A DNA stretch of 64,000 nt from Saprospiraceae bacterium. GTDB lineage: Bacteria > Bacteroidota > Bacteroidia > Chitinophagales > Saprospiraceae. Under the pieces are notes generated by a model. The model saw only the letters and a program-made list of their open reading frames with translations, made no database searches and had not been told where the DNA came from. The stretch lies in NCBI GenBank assembly GCA_016714085.1, contig JADJNW010000005.1, positions 179,807 to 243,806 of the forward strand, read 5' to 3'. Of the stretch, positions 7,292-15,795 are shown piece after piece. A program made the translations under genes and the position numbers. Position 1 is the stretch's first letter. Each line of letters starts with the position of its first letter.

Positions 7292-7332
7292 TAATTGTAT
7301 AACGCTTTATTTTATATAAGAAGGTATTTTTG
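7292..7332 (+). promoter_or_regulatory. Promoter-proximal half of the conserved element, copy D
   Basis: TTGTATAACGCTTT starts at 7295 and differs at one base from the matching block of copy A. An exact TATTTTTG -7 box follows at 7325-7332, 30 bp from the block start as in copy A. The distal TGTGAATCATGCAACTC box is only weakly recognisable. The leader to the gene at 7445 is about 105 nt and contains a stem-loop at 7399-7425. Confidence 0.5.
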
Positions 7333-7398
7333 AAGAGAAGTGATGAATGCAAACGCAGTAAAATTGAAAATCAATGTTTACTAATATCTGTAATAAAA

Positions 7399-7425
7399 AA
7401 TCAGGAGGCATTTTGCTCCATGATT
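7399..7425 (+). other. Leader stem-loop upstream of the 147-residue lipoprotein
   Basis: AATCA and GGAG in 7399-7408 pair with CTCC and TGATT in 7415-7425, with one mismatch. It lies 20 nt before the start codon and includes an AGGAGG-like run, so it could mask translation initiation. This is a visual call only. Confidence 0.3.
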
Positions 7426-7444
7426 TTCTAAAATTAAAATCCAA

Positions 7445-7888
7445 ATGAAAACGATCGATGTAAATTCTTTTATAAAGAATGTGTTCCGGGGACTGTTGGC
7501 GATAGGGTTACTATTTTCATTTAGTGCGTGTAGCCAAAAGGTATCATTTTTAACTTCCTCCGTTGTACCGGCCGCGCAAGGTTATGTAAAGGTAGATAAA
7601 GATGATAATAATAATCATACTATTCATATAGAGATAACAAATCTCGCAGAAGTATCAAGACTTCAACCACCGAATCAAACCTATGTGGTGTGGATGGTGA
7701 CGGGTCAGGAAATGCCTCAAAATATAGGCCAACTAGATAGCTCCAGCAGTACTTTTTCAAAAACATTGAAAGCCTCTTTCAAAACTATATCTTCCTCAAA
7801 ACCAAATAAAATCTTTATCACAGCAGAAGACGATCCAAGTACGCAGTACGCGAGCAGGCAAGTTGTATTATCTACTAATACGTTTTAA
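7445..7888 (+). CDS. Secreted lipoprotein of unknown function
   Basis: A 147-residue protein with a lipoprotein signal (LLFSFSACS, cysteine at about residue 29). The mature part looks like an immunoglobulin-type beta sandwich (GYVKVDKDDNNNHTIHIEIT and QPPNQTYVVWMVTGQE). The NLAExxRLQPPxxTYVVW signature is conserved in uncharacterised Bacteroidota proteins. It stands behind copy D of the conserved promoter and before an ECF sigma factor gene. No enzymatic residues are evident. Confidence 0.7.
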   Translation: MKTIDVNSFIKNVFRGLLAIGLLFSFSACSQKVSFLTSSVVPAAQGYVKVDKDDNNNHTIHIEITNLAEVSRLQPPNQTYVVWMVTGQEMPQNIGQLDSSSSTFSKTLKASFKTISSSKPNKIFITAEDDPSTQYASRQVVLSTNTF

Positions 7889-7935
7889 ATCAAACACATT
7901 GACTTACAATCAAATAAATATAATAAAAAACAGAA

Positions 7936-8061
7936 ATGAAGCAACTTCGAGAAATCATAGATACGCTAACAGGTATTGCATCCTGGCTCTACCGAAGACC
8001 GACTAATTATAATTTTTTAGTACTTATTAGAATCAAAACACCTAAAACTGATAGTTATGGA
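7936..8061 (+). CDS. Possible small protein (41 residues)
   Basis: An open frame, MKQLREIIDTLTGIASWLYR at its start, ending across the ATG of the sigma factor gene. It has a plausible start and fills a gap, but no homology is recognised and it may be spurious. Confidence 0.2.
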
Positions 8062-8578
8062 TAATACAGAATTTCATGATATTTTTAATAAACTTCGAAG
8101 TTCCTTATTTTATTTTGCCCTCAAATTAACCAAAAATAAAGAGGATGCCAAGGATCTTCTTCAAGAAACGGCTATGCTGGCTTACTCCAATTTGCACCGT
8201 TTTGAGCCTGGTACGCATTTCAAATCCTGGATATTTACTATTATGCGTAATTCTTTTATCAATGAATATCGGAGAACAAGAATCCGTAATAAAGTAAGCT
8301 TATCAATCGAGGAAATTAAGTACGCAATGGAAAATAAAACAGTTGCTAATCAAGCTATTTCCAGGATGATGCAGGAAGAGTTAGCAGCTATAATAAATAA
8401 ATTATCGCACGAGCATAAACTATCATTTTTGATGTTTTATCAGGGCTATCATTATATAGAGATTGCTGACCATATGAAATTGCCTATTGGCACCGTGAAG
8501 AGCCGCATTTTCTATGCACGCAAGCAGTTAAGGCAGATGGTCGCCTCCGAATATGGTACTTCCACGATCCAAAATTAA
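8057..8578 (+). CDS. ECF-type RNA polymerase sigma factor
   Basis: A 173-residue sigma-70 family factor. Region 2 is LTKNKEDAKDLLQETAMLAY followed by FKSWIFTIMRNSFINEYRR. Region 4 is LSFLMFYQGYHYIEIADHMK with GTVKSRIFYARKQLRQ as the DNA-binding helix. No anti-sigma gene is adjacent, since the next gene is convergent. It is the last gene of the stress cluster and could direct part of it, which is inference. A terminator follows at 8623. Confidence 0.9.
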   Translation: MDNTEFHDIFNKLRSSLFYFALKLTKNKEDAKDLLQETAMLAYSNLHRFEPGTHFKSWIFTIMRNSFINEYRRTRIRNKVSLSIEEIKYAMENKTVANQAISRMMQEELAAIINKLSHEHKLSFLMFYQGYHYIEIADHMKLPIGTVKSRIFYARKQLRQMVASEYGTSTIQN

Positions 8579-8622
8579 AAATAATACCGCTTCATAAATC
8601 GCTTTTCTTGATATAAAAGAAG

Positions 8623-8660
8623 GTGTTACATTACAGGTAGTGTAACGCTTATTTTTTTTA
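8623..8660 (+). terminator. Rho-independent terminator after the sigma factor gene
   Basis: GTGTTACA (8623-8630) pairs with TGTAACGC (8641-8648) with a wobble pair, followed by a long T-rich tract. Confidence 0.7.
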
Positions 8661-8726
8661 GCAATAAAATGCTCCTATAATAAGAATGCAAATTTTGCTA
8701 CTATGCTATTAAAATCCAGAGCCGTA

Positions 8727-9248
8727 TCACCGAATCAACGCTGCATACATCTTGCCCTGATAGCGAGAAGGCATTTCCCCAAGCTTTTCGACAGAAGAAA
8801 AGCCAGCATTTATAAATAATTGCTTCAAAGCCTGAAAACGAATAGGGTAGGGCACCCAGGGATTCGCGCGGTCGGTTTCATATTCTATAATCAAAAAACT
8901 GCCGGATTCTTTTAAATGCGTACTTAACTTATTAATTAATTTTACTTTATTATTTACATAATGTAAAGCATTTGCCATCAAAATGCCATCTAAACTGTCA
9001 AAATGTAAATCATCTTCCATGAAATCACCGATATGTTTTTTAATATTTATATCATTATAATGATTTGGGATTTTATTTAGTGCTATTTTATCTTTATCCA
9101 AAGCATAAATAAGCCCGGGTGGAGCTAATAAAGCCGCCAATGCCAACGTAAATGTGCCTGTACCGCAGCCCAAATCCGCCCAAACTTGCTCCGTAGAGTG
9201 GGAGAGGAGCGGATGCTGGATGAGGGCGATCGCTTCGGAGGGTTGCAT
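8727..9248 (-). CDS. Class I SAM-dependent methyltransferase
   Basis: A 173-residue enzyme. Motif I is VWADLGCGTGTFTLALA, followed by IYALDKDKIAL (acidic ribose-binding residue) and the post-motif segment FDSLDGILMANALHYV. The substrate cannot be told from sequence. It lies 9 bp after the futalosine hydrolase gene on the same strand, so they are probably co-transcribed; whether it has a role in quinone synthesis is not shown. Confidence 0.8.
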   Translation of the reverse strand: MQPSEAIALIQHPLLSHSTEQVWADLGCGTGTFTLALAALLAPPGLIYALDKDKIALNKIPNHYNDINIKKHIGDFMEDDLHFDSLDGILMANALHYVNNKVKLINKLSTHLKESGSFLIIEYETDRANPWVPYPIRFQALKQLFINAGFSSVEKLGEMPSRYQGKMYAALIR

Positions 9249-9257
9249 ATGGCTTTA

Positions 9258-9922
9258 TTAAAATTTTATAATTTCCATCAAAATTTTATTCAAATTTTCA
9301 ATCGCTAATGGAATATTCCAATTATCGCGGTTGCGGGATTCTACATAGTTGGAAATGGCGCGGATCGCCAGGAATTTTTGATTTTCTATTAAGCAAGCAT
9401 AAAAAAATGCTGCGCCTTCCATCGTTTCTACATCAGCCGGAAAACGTTGGCGAATGGCTTCGATACTAGGCTCAAAACCATGTACTTTATTGACACTGAA
9501 TCCTTTAACTGTGGGTAAAAAATTACCAGGATTCGGATTTTGCAATTCACCATTTTGAAAAGGCGCTTGATTTGGATCGATCAAGCCTAAAGTATGAATA
9601 TCGGTAAAGCTGCCGTCTGCTTCTTCTACGCCAAGATCGGCGAAACGATCGGACATCACTTCTACGACTTCTCCAATTGGCAATTCTCGATTAAAAGCAC
9701 CCGCAATGCCAGCATTAATAGCCAAATCATAACGCTTCGTTGTCAACACTTTCCCCATCGCATAAGCTGTCAACGGTAAGCCCACGCCCGTGATCAGAAC
9801 GGCTACACTTTTTTCGCCTTTCTGAAAATGAAATGGTTCGTGTTCGATAAAATTTTTTTCAGATAATCCAGCAAAGGCGCAATTTCAAACGCGGTAGCAG
9901 TAACAATTAAAATATTTTTCAT
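9258..9922 (-). CDS. mqnB: Futalosine hydrolase (menaquinone synthesis), frameshifted
   Basis: The enzyme splits futalosine or its 6-amino-deoxy form into hypoxanthine or adenine and dehypoxanthinyl-futalosine in the alternative menaquinone pathway. The nucleoside phosphorylase-type core is visible as VLITGVGLPLTAYAMG, AINAGIAGAFN, VETMEGAAFFYACL and AIRAISNYVE. The written frame starting at 9785 lacks the N-terminus. From the ATG at 9922 the start reads MKNILIVTATAFEIAPLLDY and then breaks. Adding one base to the A run corresponding to 9853-9859 joins both parts into about 221 residues, the usual length. The break is probably a homopolymer error. Confidence 0.8.
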
Positions 9923-9950
9923 ATTTAAAATCACCAATGGTCAATCGGCG

Positions 9951-10766
9951 CTACGATTTTTTTCTTTGAAAAGAAACGCTTACGGTCGGCGTGAAGCCGA
10001 GGAATTGATGATATACAGAAGCAAGGTCAAATATCAAGCCATTTTTGAGACCATAGCCCACGCCAAAAGCGAGATTGGTAGGGTTGGTGGCCGCGCCGAC
10101 TCGAAGATTGAATTGCTCAACTAATTGATATTCAATGCCAAACTTGGCGCGCGCAGGGAAGTCGATGTCTTTTTCCACCTCCGCTGAACAAGTGACGCGC
10201 TCGGATGGCAGATATGCTAGACCAATTTTAAAAACCGTCGGTAAATTTTCACCTTCTACCAATTCGATTTGCATAGGGCTATAAGTATGAACCCCAAGTC
10301 TCAATTCTGGCAGGACTTGCATCAAGAACCCCAGCTCGAAAGTAAAACTTGCCTTGCTTCCATATTCCGGGATTCGAGTATTAAGCGCCAGAATTTGCGC
10401 ACCAATCGAAAGCTCATCCAAGAGTTTGCGTGCATACGCGACGCCGATTTTTTGTTGATTAAAACCTTCAAAACCAAAGTGATTAATGGTTAACCCAAAT
10501 GTGCCTGAGGCAGTAGGCAAAGCTGCTGCTACCGAAAGTGTTTGCAATTCACTAATAAAAAAGCGTTGTTCAGCTAAGGCTGTGAAAGAAAGGCTTTGCA
10601 AGTTTGCCAAACCCGCTTGATTGCTGAAAGCGCTATTGATGTCGGTGAAAGCGACGGAGGCATTACCCATTGCAGCCCCGCGAGCGCCGCCAGTTAAGGG
10701 AGTTCCGTTTTGTGCAATACTGATTAATGTATTGAAAATCAATAAAATGAATAGTATTTTTTTCAT
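9951..10766 (-). CDS. Outer-membrane beta-barrel protein (PorV/PorQ-like)
   Basis: A 271-residue protein with a signal peptide ending at IAQ (residue 19). The motif GGARGAAMGNASVAFTDINS near residues 26-45, followed by NQAGLA, is typical of the FadL-like barrels used by type IX secretion (PorV, PorQ) and their relatives. Barrel strands continue to the end (TPTVSVSFQRKKS). It may be an accessory secretion or lipid barrel; the precise subfamily is not resolved. It precedes mqnB on the same strand with a 28-bp gap. Confidence 0.75.
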   Translation of the reverse strand: MKKILFILLIFNTLISIAQNGTPLTGGARGAAMGNASVAFTDINSAFSNQAGLANLQSLSFTALAEQRFFISELQTLSVAAALPTASGTFGLTINHFGFEGFNQQKIGVAYARKLLDELSIGAQILALNTRIPEYGSKASFTFELGFLMQVLPELRLGVHTYSPMQIELVEGENLPTVFKIGLAYLPSERVTCSAEVEKDIDFPARAKFGIEYQLVEQFNLRVGAATNPTNLAFGVGYGLKNGLIFDLASVYHQFLGFTPTVSVSFQRKKS

Positions 10767-10823
10767 TTACATTTGGTTTGATCCTATTTTTACTTGGTAA
10801 AATTTCCGACTTCCCACTTCATA

Positions 10824-12005
10824 TTAAATGTCCACTGCATTTTCTTGGGTGATATTGGCATAAAAACGTCCGGCTTCAGTCATGGTGCGGTCTTTGGTGA
10901 AATTGTTGACGTGTACCAAGCCAAAACGATAGCTCGGGCCGAGATTCCATTCAAAATTGTCCCAGGTACTCCAATGAATATAGCCTCGAATGTCAACGCC
11001 CATTTGCATGGTATCATAAATCACTTTCAAATATTCCTTAATGCTTTTGATTCTTTCGGAAGGGTCATCTGTACAAATCCCATTTTCGACTAGAATAATC
11101 GGCATTCTGCGCCATTTAAAAACTCGTTTTAATAGAATGCCCAGCCCATCTGGGTTGTAGCCCCACATTTTATCATGGCGAATTTTGAGCTTATCCAATC
11201 TACCCGGATTGTCCAATTCAGTAATCGGGAAAGGATTCATCGGCACGTAAGCATAATAACTAATGCCCCAGTAATCCATTTTCGACAGGAAAACCTTGGC
11301 GCTGCGGCGATTGTACCACCAATCGGCAAAACGTGCAGGAATGTATCCGGCGGTGTTCAAATGCTTAAAATAGGACATATTAAGCGAAACGCTTACCCAG
11401 TGATCCGGGAATTGCTGCTTTATCAAATCATAGACAATACTATGCGCCATCATTATATGGCGAAGCGCTCGATTGGCTTTGATATAATTTCGCTTTTGAG
11501 GCGGAAACATTCCGAGCAGATAAGAGCAAATCGCGTAAGCATTAGGCTCGTTGAATGTATTCCAGTTAAATACAAACTTTCCAAAATGCGTAATACATTG
11601 ACGAGCATAGTCTATAAAGGTAGGAATATTGTCGCGATTGAGCCAGCCACCATTTTGTTCAAACCAGTAGGGATGGGCAAAGTGGTGTAGCACGAGCAGA
11701 ATTTTTGTGCCACTGTTATTCAGTTTTGTAAAAAAATCCTGGTATTCAGCGACCGTAGCCTCGTCAAAATCGGCATAAGGGGCGCGTTGCAGCCGCGACC
11801 AATCTATGCCACAGCGATACACCGAGCCAAATTGCCGGATGTATTCAATATCCTCCTCTCTGCGCTTTTCATGGTCGGTGGTACGTTCAAAAACGAACTC
11901 GTCTCTAGTAACAAAACCTTTCCACTGATGGTCGAAAGCAGTTTCCGTCTGAGCGGCAGAAGTGGACGTACCCCAAAGGAAGTTCTTAGGAAATTCAAGT
12001 TTCAT
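10824..12005 (-). CDS. GH1-family beta-glycosidase
   Basis: A 393-residue glycoside hydrolase of family 1, probably a beta-glucosidase or beta-galactosidase. The start MKLEFPKNFLWGTSTSAAQT is the family N-terminus, so the ATG at 12005 is preferred to the longer open frame. The acid/base glutamate is in NTFNEPNAYA (about E153) and the nucleophile in IILVENGICTDD (about E307). IDWSRLQR and HHFAHPYWF are also conserved. No signal peptide, so it is cytoplasmic. It is somewhat shorter than common GH1 enzymes (about 450 residues). Confidence 0.9.
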   Translation of the reverse strand: MKLEFPKNFLWGTSTSAAQTETAFDHQWKGFVTRDEFVFERTTDHEKRREEDIEYIRQFGSVYRCGIDWSRLQRAPYADFDEATVAEYQDFFTKLNNSGTKILLVLHHFAHPYWFEQNGGWLNRDNIPTFIDYARQCITHFGKFVFNWNTFNEPNAYAICSYLLGMFPPQKRNYIKANRALRHIMMAHSIVYDLIKQQFPDHWVSVSLNMSYFKHLNTAGYIPARFADWWYNRRSAKVFLSKMDYWGISYYAYVPMNPFPITELDNPGRLDKLKIRHDKMWGYNPDGLGILLKRVFKWRRMPIILVENGICTDDPSERIKSIKEYLKVIYDTMQMGVDIRGYIHWSTWDNFEWNLGPSYRFGLVHVNNFTKDRTMTEAGRFYANITQENAVDI

Positions 12006-12090
12006 GCGCAGTTTGCAGTTTGCAGAAGCAAAATATGGATTTTTTCTAAAATCACCGACTGCTTCTGCGAACTGTTGCTGCAAATGCCAT

Positions 12091-13179
12091 TTAATCTACC
12101 CAATCGGCGATGAAGACATTCGTGTCGCGCGTGCCGCCGTTGTTGCGATTGGAAGCGAAAACCAACTTTTTTCCATCCGGTGAAAACATTGGAAAAGAAT
12201 CAAAAACAGTGTCAAATGTAATTTGTTTCAAGCCTGTTCCATCGGTGTTGATCATAAAGAGATTGAATTGACGACCGCCTTGGCTGTGGTGATTTGATGC
12301 GAATAAGATTTTTTTACCGGAAGGATGAAAAAACGGTGCCCAATTGGCGCCACCTAAAGTTGTGATTTGGCGAAGATTAGAGCCATCTACATCGCAGATA
12401 TAAAGCTCCATATCAGTTGGCTGCACCAAACTTTGGGCTAATAAATCTTTATAGTTTTTTTGAGCTTCTTCGGTTTTGGGTCGAGATGCTCGGAAGAGAA
12501 TTTGTTTACTATCCGGTGAGAAGAAGGCGCCGCCATCGTAGCCCAAACCATTTGTAATTTGCTTTACATCTGTGCCATCCAAATTCATGGTGTATAATTC
12601 TAAATCGCCGGAACGCACGGAAGTAAATACCATTTTTTTCCCGTCGGGCGAGACAGTTGCTTCTGCATCATAGCCTGGCGTATTGGTCAGTTGCTTTATA
12701 ATTTTTCCATTCAAATCCGCGACAAAAATATCGAAGCTCTCGTACACTGCCCATACATATTTGCCGTTCACCACGCGCGGCGTTTCCGGGCATTCCGGAC
12801 TTGCTAAATGGGTAGATGCGTAGACAATTTGCTTGTCTCCCGGTAAAAAGTAGGAACAAGTAGTACGACCCTGTCCTGTACTTACCATTGGAGGACGTTC
12901 ATCTGTATAACCTGAAATCGGTAAGTAAAAAATCTGATCACAAGAAGTTCCCCATTTGTCACTAGTTGCTTGCAGCGTGAGGTATTTCCCATTGAAACTA
13001 AAGTAGGCTTCAGCGTTGTCGCCACCGAAGGTGAGTTGTTTTACATTGCGAAGGTTGCCTTCCTGGGCGTATTTCAAAGTGTCTAATGTAGCATCGTAAG
13101 TACTTGTATCCTTGACTTTTTGGGTAGTATTGCATGATAATGCAATGATAACAGCAATAAAAATTAGGGAAATTCTCAT
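12091..13179 (-). CDS. TolB-like beta-propeller lipoprotein (PD40 repeats)
   Basis: A 362-residue lipoprotein with the lipobox ALSC near residue 16. The body carries repeated PD40/WD40-like beta-propeller blades: YDAEATVSPDGKKMVFTS, YDGGAFFSPDSKQILFRA, NWAPFFHPSGKKILFASN and DSFPMFSPDGKKLVFASNRN, each followed by a xxLYxMNxDGTxxKQIT stretch. Such proteins are anchored in the envelope and act as binding propellers. No peptidase domain is attached, so a TolB-type binding role is likely; the partner is unknown. The ATG at 13179 is chosen because it begins the signal peptide. Confidence 0.85.
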   Translation of the reverse strand: MRISLIFIAVIIALSCNTTQKVKDTSTYDATLDTLKYAQEGNLRNVKQLTFGGDNAEAYFSFNGKYLTLQATSDKWGTSCDQIFYLPISGYTDERPPMVSTGQGRTTCSYFLPGDKQIVYASTHLASPECPETPRVVNGKYVWAVYESFDIFVADLNGKIIKQLTNTPGYDAEATVSPDGKKMVFTSVRSGDLELYTMNLDGTDVKQITNGLGYDGGAFFSPDSKQILFRASRPKTEEAQKNYKDLLAQSLVQPTDMELYICDVDGSNLRQITTLGGANWAPFFHPSGKKILFASNHHSQGGRQFNLFMINTDGTGLKQITFDTVFDSFPMFSPDGKKLVFASNRNNGGTRDTNVFIADWVD

Positions 13180-13281
13180 GGTGTAATTTTTTGCAAAAAT
13201 AAAATTACACCTGAAAGGCACTACCAATCAGCGTATCATATTATTGTCATAATATCATTTTCAATATTTTAAATACACGCT

Positions 13282-14351
13282 TTATTTTGCATTAAAATCA
13301 AGATCACCCACTTTTATTGCAATCACGGAAATAGGAGGAATAACTCCTTGCGCAGTAATTGGGAACGATGTCGCGTTCCCTGAATATGCTTCAACAAAAG
13401 GGTTAATCTGATTTGAGAAAGTATAATTACCATTGATGAAAAGCCAGGGTTGAAAAGTCGGCAACGATGACTCGATACTCAGTACTAATTTTCGCAGATG
13501 GATAATGTCGGCAATGCTGACGCTGCTAGAGCGATCAACATCAGCGGCTAAGTATTCATAGGGCGATTCAAAAGGTTCAATACCTAATAAATGGCGCTGT
13601 ACTCTTACGATATCATAAGTAGAAATACCATTAGTAGCTATTTCTTCTGTTTTGGTGAATCGGGCGGTATAAGCATCTCGAGTTACTAAATGGGCAGCAA
13701 AATCAAACTTGCCGGAGGTATCTGTTGTAATAATATCGGTATCCACATTTCTAATAGATGGGCGCACGTTTGCCATCGATATACCAATAGGGTTTTTACT
13801 TCGCCAATAATCTGAAATGGAAGGGCCGGCTTAGCAGTTATACTACGTAGAGCCGCATCAAGCGAATCAATCGTTTCAGGGTAAGAACTTCCACGCACAT
13901 CGTATTGCACGGTGCTATCGGGAGCAATGACAATAAAAACGGGAGTTCCTAAATAAGGGCCGAAACTACCATTGGTATAAGGCTCAATCGCTTCTCGCGC
14001 ACCACCATCGCTACCGGCCCCAGGAAAAGTAAAATTCCTTAAACCGATATAACGATCTACATCTAAATTATCATCTGTCGTTAAAATACTGAGCATCAAG
14101 AACTCAACTGGTCCGTCGCCGCCGCCCCATTCCTGATAAAACGGTTCTAGCAAAGGCGCAATTTGATTGCATAAAGGGCAAGTCGTGAAAAATAAGTACA
14201 GAACAACCGCTTTTCCCTGATTCAGATAATCATTATACAATTGACGCTGTACGCCATCTGCAGTGGTCACCGTGAAATCAGGAGCAGTTGTTTGGGCCTG
14301 CGTGAAAGACAATGCCAGGCATAACAGGAGTGTAGTTGTTGGGATTTTCAT
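13282..14351 (-). CDS. Secreted thioredoxin-like protein with dockerin-type C-terminus, frameshifted
   Basis: The first part (from 14351) has a signal peptide ending TQAQ and a thioredoxin or redoxin fold with the redox pair CPLC in FFTTCPLCNQIAPLLEPF. The second part has a short beta domain (PSIRNVDTDIITTDTSGKFD) and a dockerin type I pair: GISTYDIVRVQRHLLGIEPF and AADVDRSSSVSIADIIHLRK, both calcium-binding loops. The two frames join if one A is added to the run in GAAGTAAAAACC near 13795, giving GEVKNPIGISMANV. Together they make about 356 residues. The frames are probably one gene broken by a homopolymer error. Confidence 0.75.
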
Positions 14352-14563
14352 ATGTTAGTAGTTTGATGTAAATTTAAAAAAAATGCTTTTCAAAATATAT
14401 TGATTCATAGGAAATTAGAATGAATTAGTCTTGTATAAAGGGTCTTGTGTTTGATTTTTTGCAGGCGATTGTATGGGAATTTATAGTCCAAAGCTAAGGC
14501 TTTTTTTGCAAATAAAAAACAGAATTCTCTTGTTGGAAACGCTTTAATTTTCATTATTATCCT

Positions 14564-14571
14564 TACCTTTG
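14564..14571 (+). promoter_or_regulatory. -7 promoter box of the lipB gene
   Basis: An exact TACCTTTG (TAnnTTTG) box 18 bp before the ATG at 14590. It argues that translation starts at 14590 rather than at 14569, which lies inside the box. No good -33 TTTG at the expected spacing was found. Confidence 0.55.
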
Positions 14572-14589
14572 CGGACATTTTTGAAAAGC

Positions 14590-15327
14590 ATGGAGCGCGT
14601 GATTTTTCAGGATTTGGGTTTGATACGTTTTAGCGATGCCTGGGCTTACCAGGAGCAGCGTTTGCGAACATTAGTGGAGACCAAATTGCAAAACCGCACC
14701 CTTCAAAAGGAAGGCAAAACTACTTTGGCGCAGCAGCATTATCTATTGTTTTGCGAGCATTCGCCTGTGTTTACTTTAGGTAAAAGCGGATCGACAGATA
14801 ATCTTTTGTTAAGCACGGGAGAGCTTGAAGACAAAGGCTTTGAGTTTTTTAAGATCAATCGGGGAGGAGATATTACTTATCATGGGCCGGGTCAAATTGT
14901 CGGGTATCCCATTTTTGATCTGGAATGTTTTTTCACGGATGTACATCGGTATGTACGTTGTCTTGAAGAAGCGGTCATTCGCACTTTGGATGAATATGGG
15001 TTGGAGTCGGGGCGCGTGAAGGATTATACTGGAGTGTGGTTGCAAGCTACTGATAATAAGCCTCTTAGGAAGATTTGCGCGATAGGTGTGCACCTGAGCC
15101 GCGGGGTGACGATGCATGGTTTTGCTTTTAATGTGAATACGAATCTGGAGCATTTTCGCTACATCATTCCTTACGGTATTAACGACGCTGATAAAGATGT
15201 GACTTCACTGGCCATTGAACTCGGATACGAAGTGGAAATGGATGAAGTTAAAAACAAGCTCAAAAGACATTTTGCACAAGTATTTGATTTTGAGTATGAT
15301 ATGGGGACTTCGATCAATGAAGGATGA
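14590..15327 (+). CDS. lipB: Octanoyl-[acyl-carrier-protein]:protein octanoyltransferase; catalytic Cys replaced
   Basis: LipB moves octanoate from ACP to lipoate-dependent enzymes, the first step of lipoic acid synthesis. The 246-residue protein shows INRGGDITYHGPGQIVGYPI, the conserved lysine in PLRKICAIGVHLSRG (about K161) and MHGFAFNVNTNLEHF. The usual active-site cysteine in the (I/N)PCG motif is tyrosine here: YIIPYGINDADKDVTSL, about Y195 (codon TAC; cysteine would be TGC). Either this copy is altered in mechanism or inactive, or one base is wrong. No second lipB is visible in the window. Start chosen by the -7 box and by family alignment. Confidence 0.9.
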   Translation: MERVIFQDLGLIRFSDAWAYQEQRLRTLVETKLQNRTLQKEGKTTLAQQHYLLFCEHSPVFTLGKSGSTDNLLLSTGELEDKGFEFFKINRGGDITYHGPGQIVGYPIFDLECFFTDVHRYVRCLEEAVIRTLDEYGLESGRVKDYTGVWLQATDNKPLRKICAIGVHLSRGVTMHGFAFNVNTNLEHFRYIIPYGINDADKDVTSLAIELGYEVEMDEVKNKLKRHFAQVFDFEYDMGTSINEG

Positions 15328-15357
15328 AATGTGTATTGTAAATTGTAATGGCATTGC

Positions 15358-15795
15358 ATGAAAAAAGATATTCCGATTCATAAAGTAGAAGATTTGGCTA
15401 TTGCCATCGCGCCGCGAGAAGATCAGATAATAGAAGATGAAGAGGATCTGTGGGATGTATATTTGTTAAATTTGAAAGATGAATCGATCTCCAGTGTACT
15501 TGTGAATTCCCGAGGATACGGCAGTGTGAATGGTGAAAAAAAGCGTACAACGATTCTTCGGCATTTTTTTGAAGAAATTGGGCCATTGGCTTGTGTTCAA
15601 ATCGAGCCGATACAAGTAAAGCTTTTTAATATAACCAATGAATACTGGGTAAGCTTTGTATATGAGGGATATATGTATGATAAAAAATACATTTTTGTAC
15701 AGGGCAGCATTGAAGAATCTAATTTTACAACCATTCCTTTTCTTGAATCGAAAAGGCGTAATGATCAGATAAACCCAACACCCGATGGAACATAA
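15358..15795 (+). CDS. Conserved hypothetical protein
   Basis: A 145-residue soluble acidic protein without signal peptide. It contains LWDVYLLNLKDESISSVLVN, then TTILRHFFEEIGPLACVQIE and FNITNEYWVSFVYEGYMYDK, suggesting an alpha/beta fold. This type is found widely in Bacteroidota but its function is not known to me. It starts 30 bp after lipB and its end overlaps the thioesterase start by 11 bp, so it is probably in a lipB-hypothetical-thioesterase operon. Confidence 0.7.
   Translation: MKKDIPIHKVEDLAIAIAPREDQIIEDEEDLWDVYLLNLKDESISSVLVNSRGYGSVNGEKKRTTILRHFFEEIGPLACVQIEPIQVKLFNITNEYWVSFVYEGYMYDKKYIFVQGSIEESNFTTIPFLESKRRNDQINPTPDGT

Noticed and set aside
11175..11690. 171-residue frame antisense to the GH1 gene
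   Set aside because: The opposite strand carries both GH1 catalytic motifs in an intact frame; the antisense translation shows no recognisable domain.
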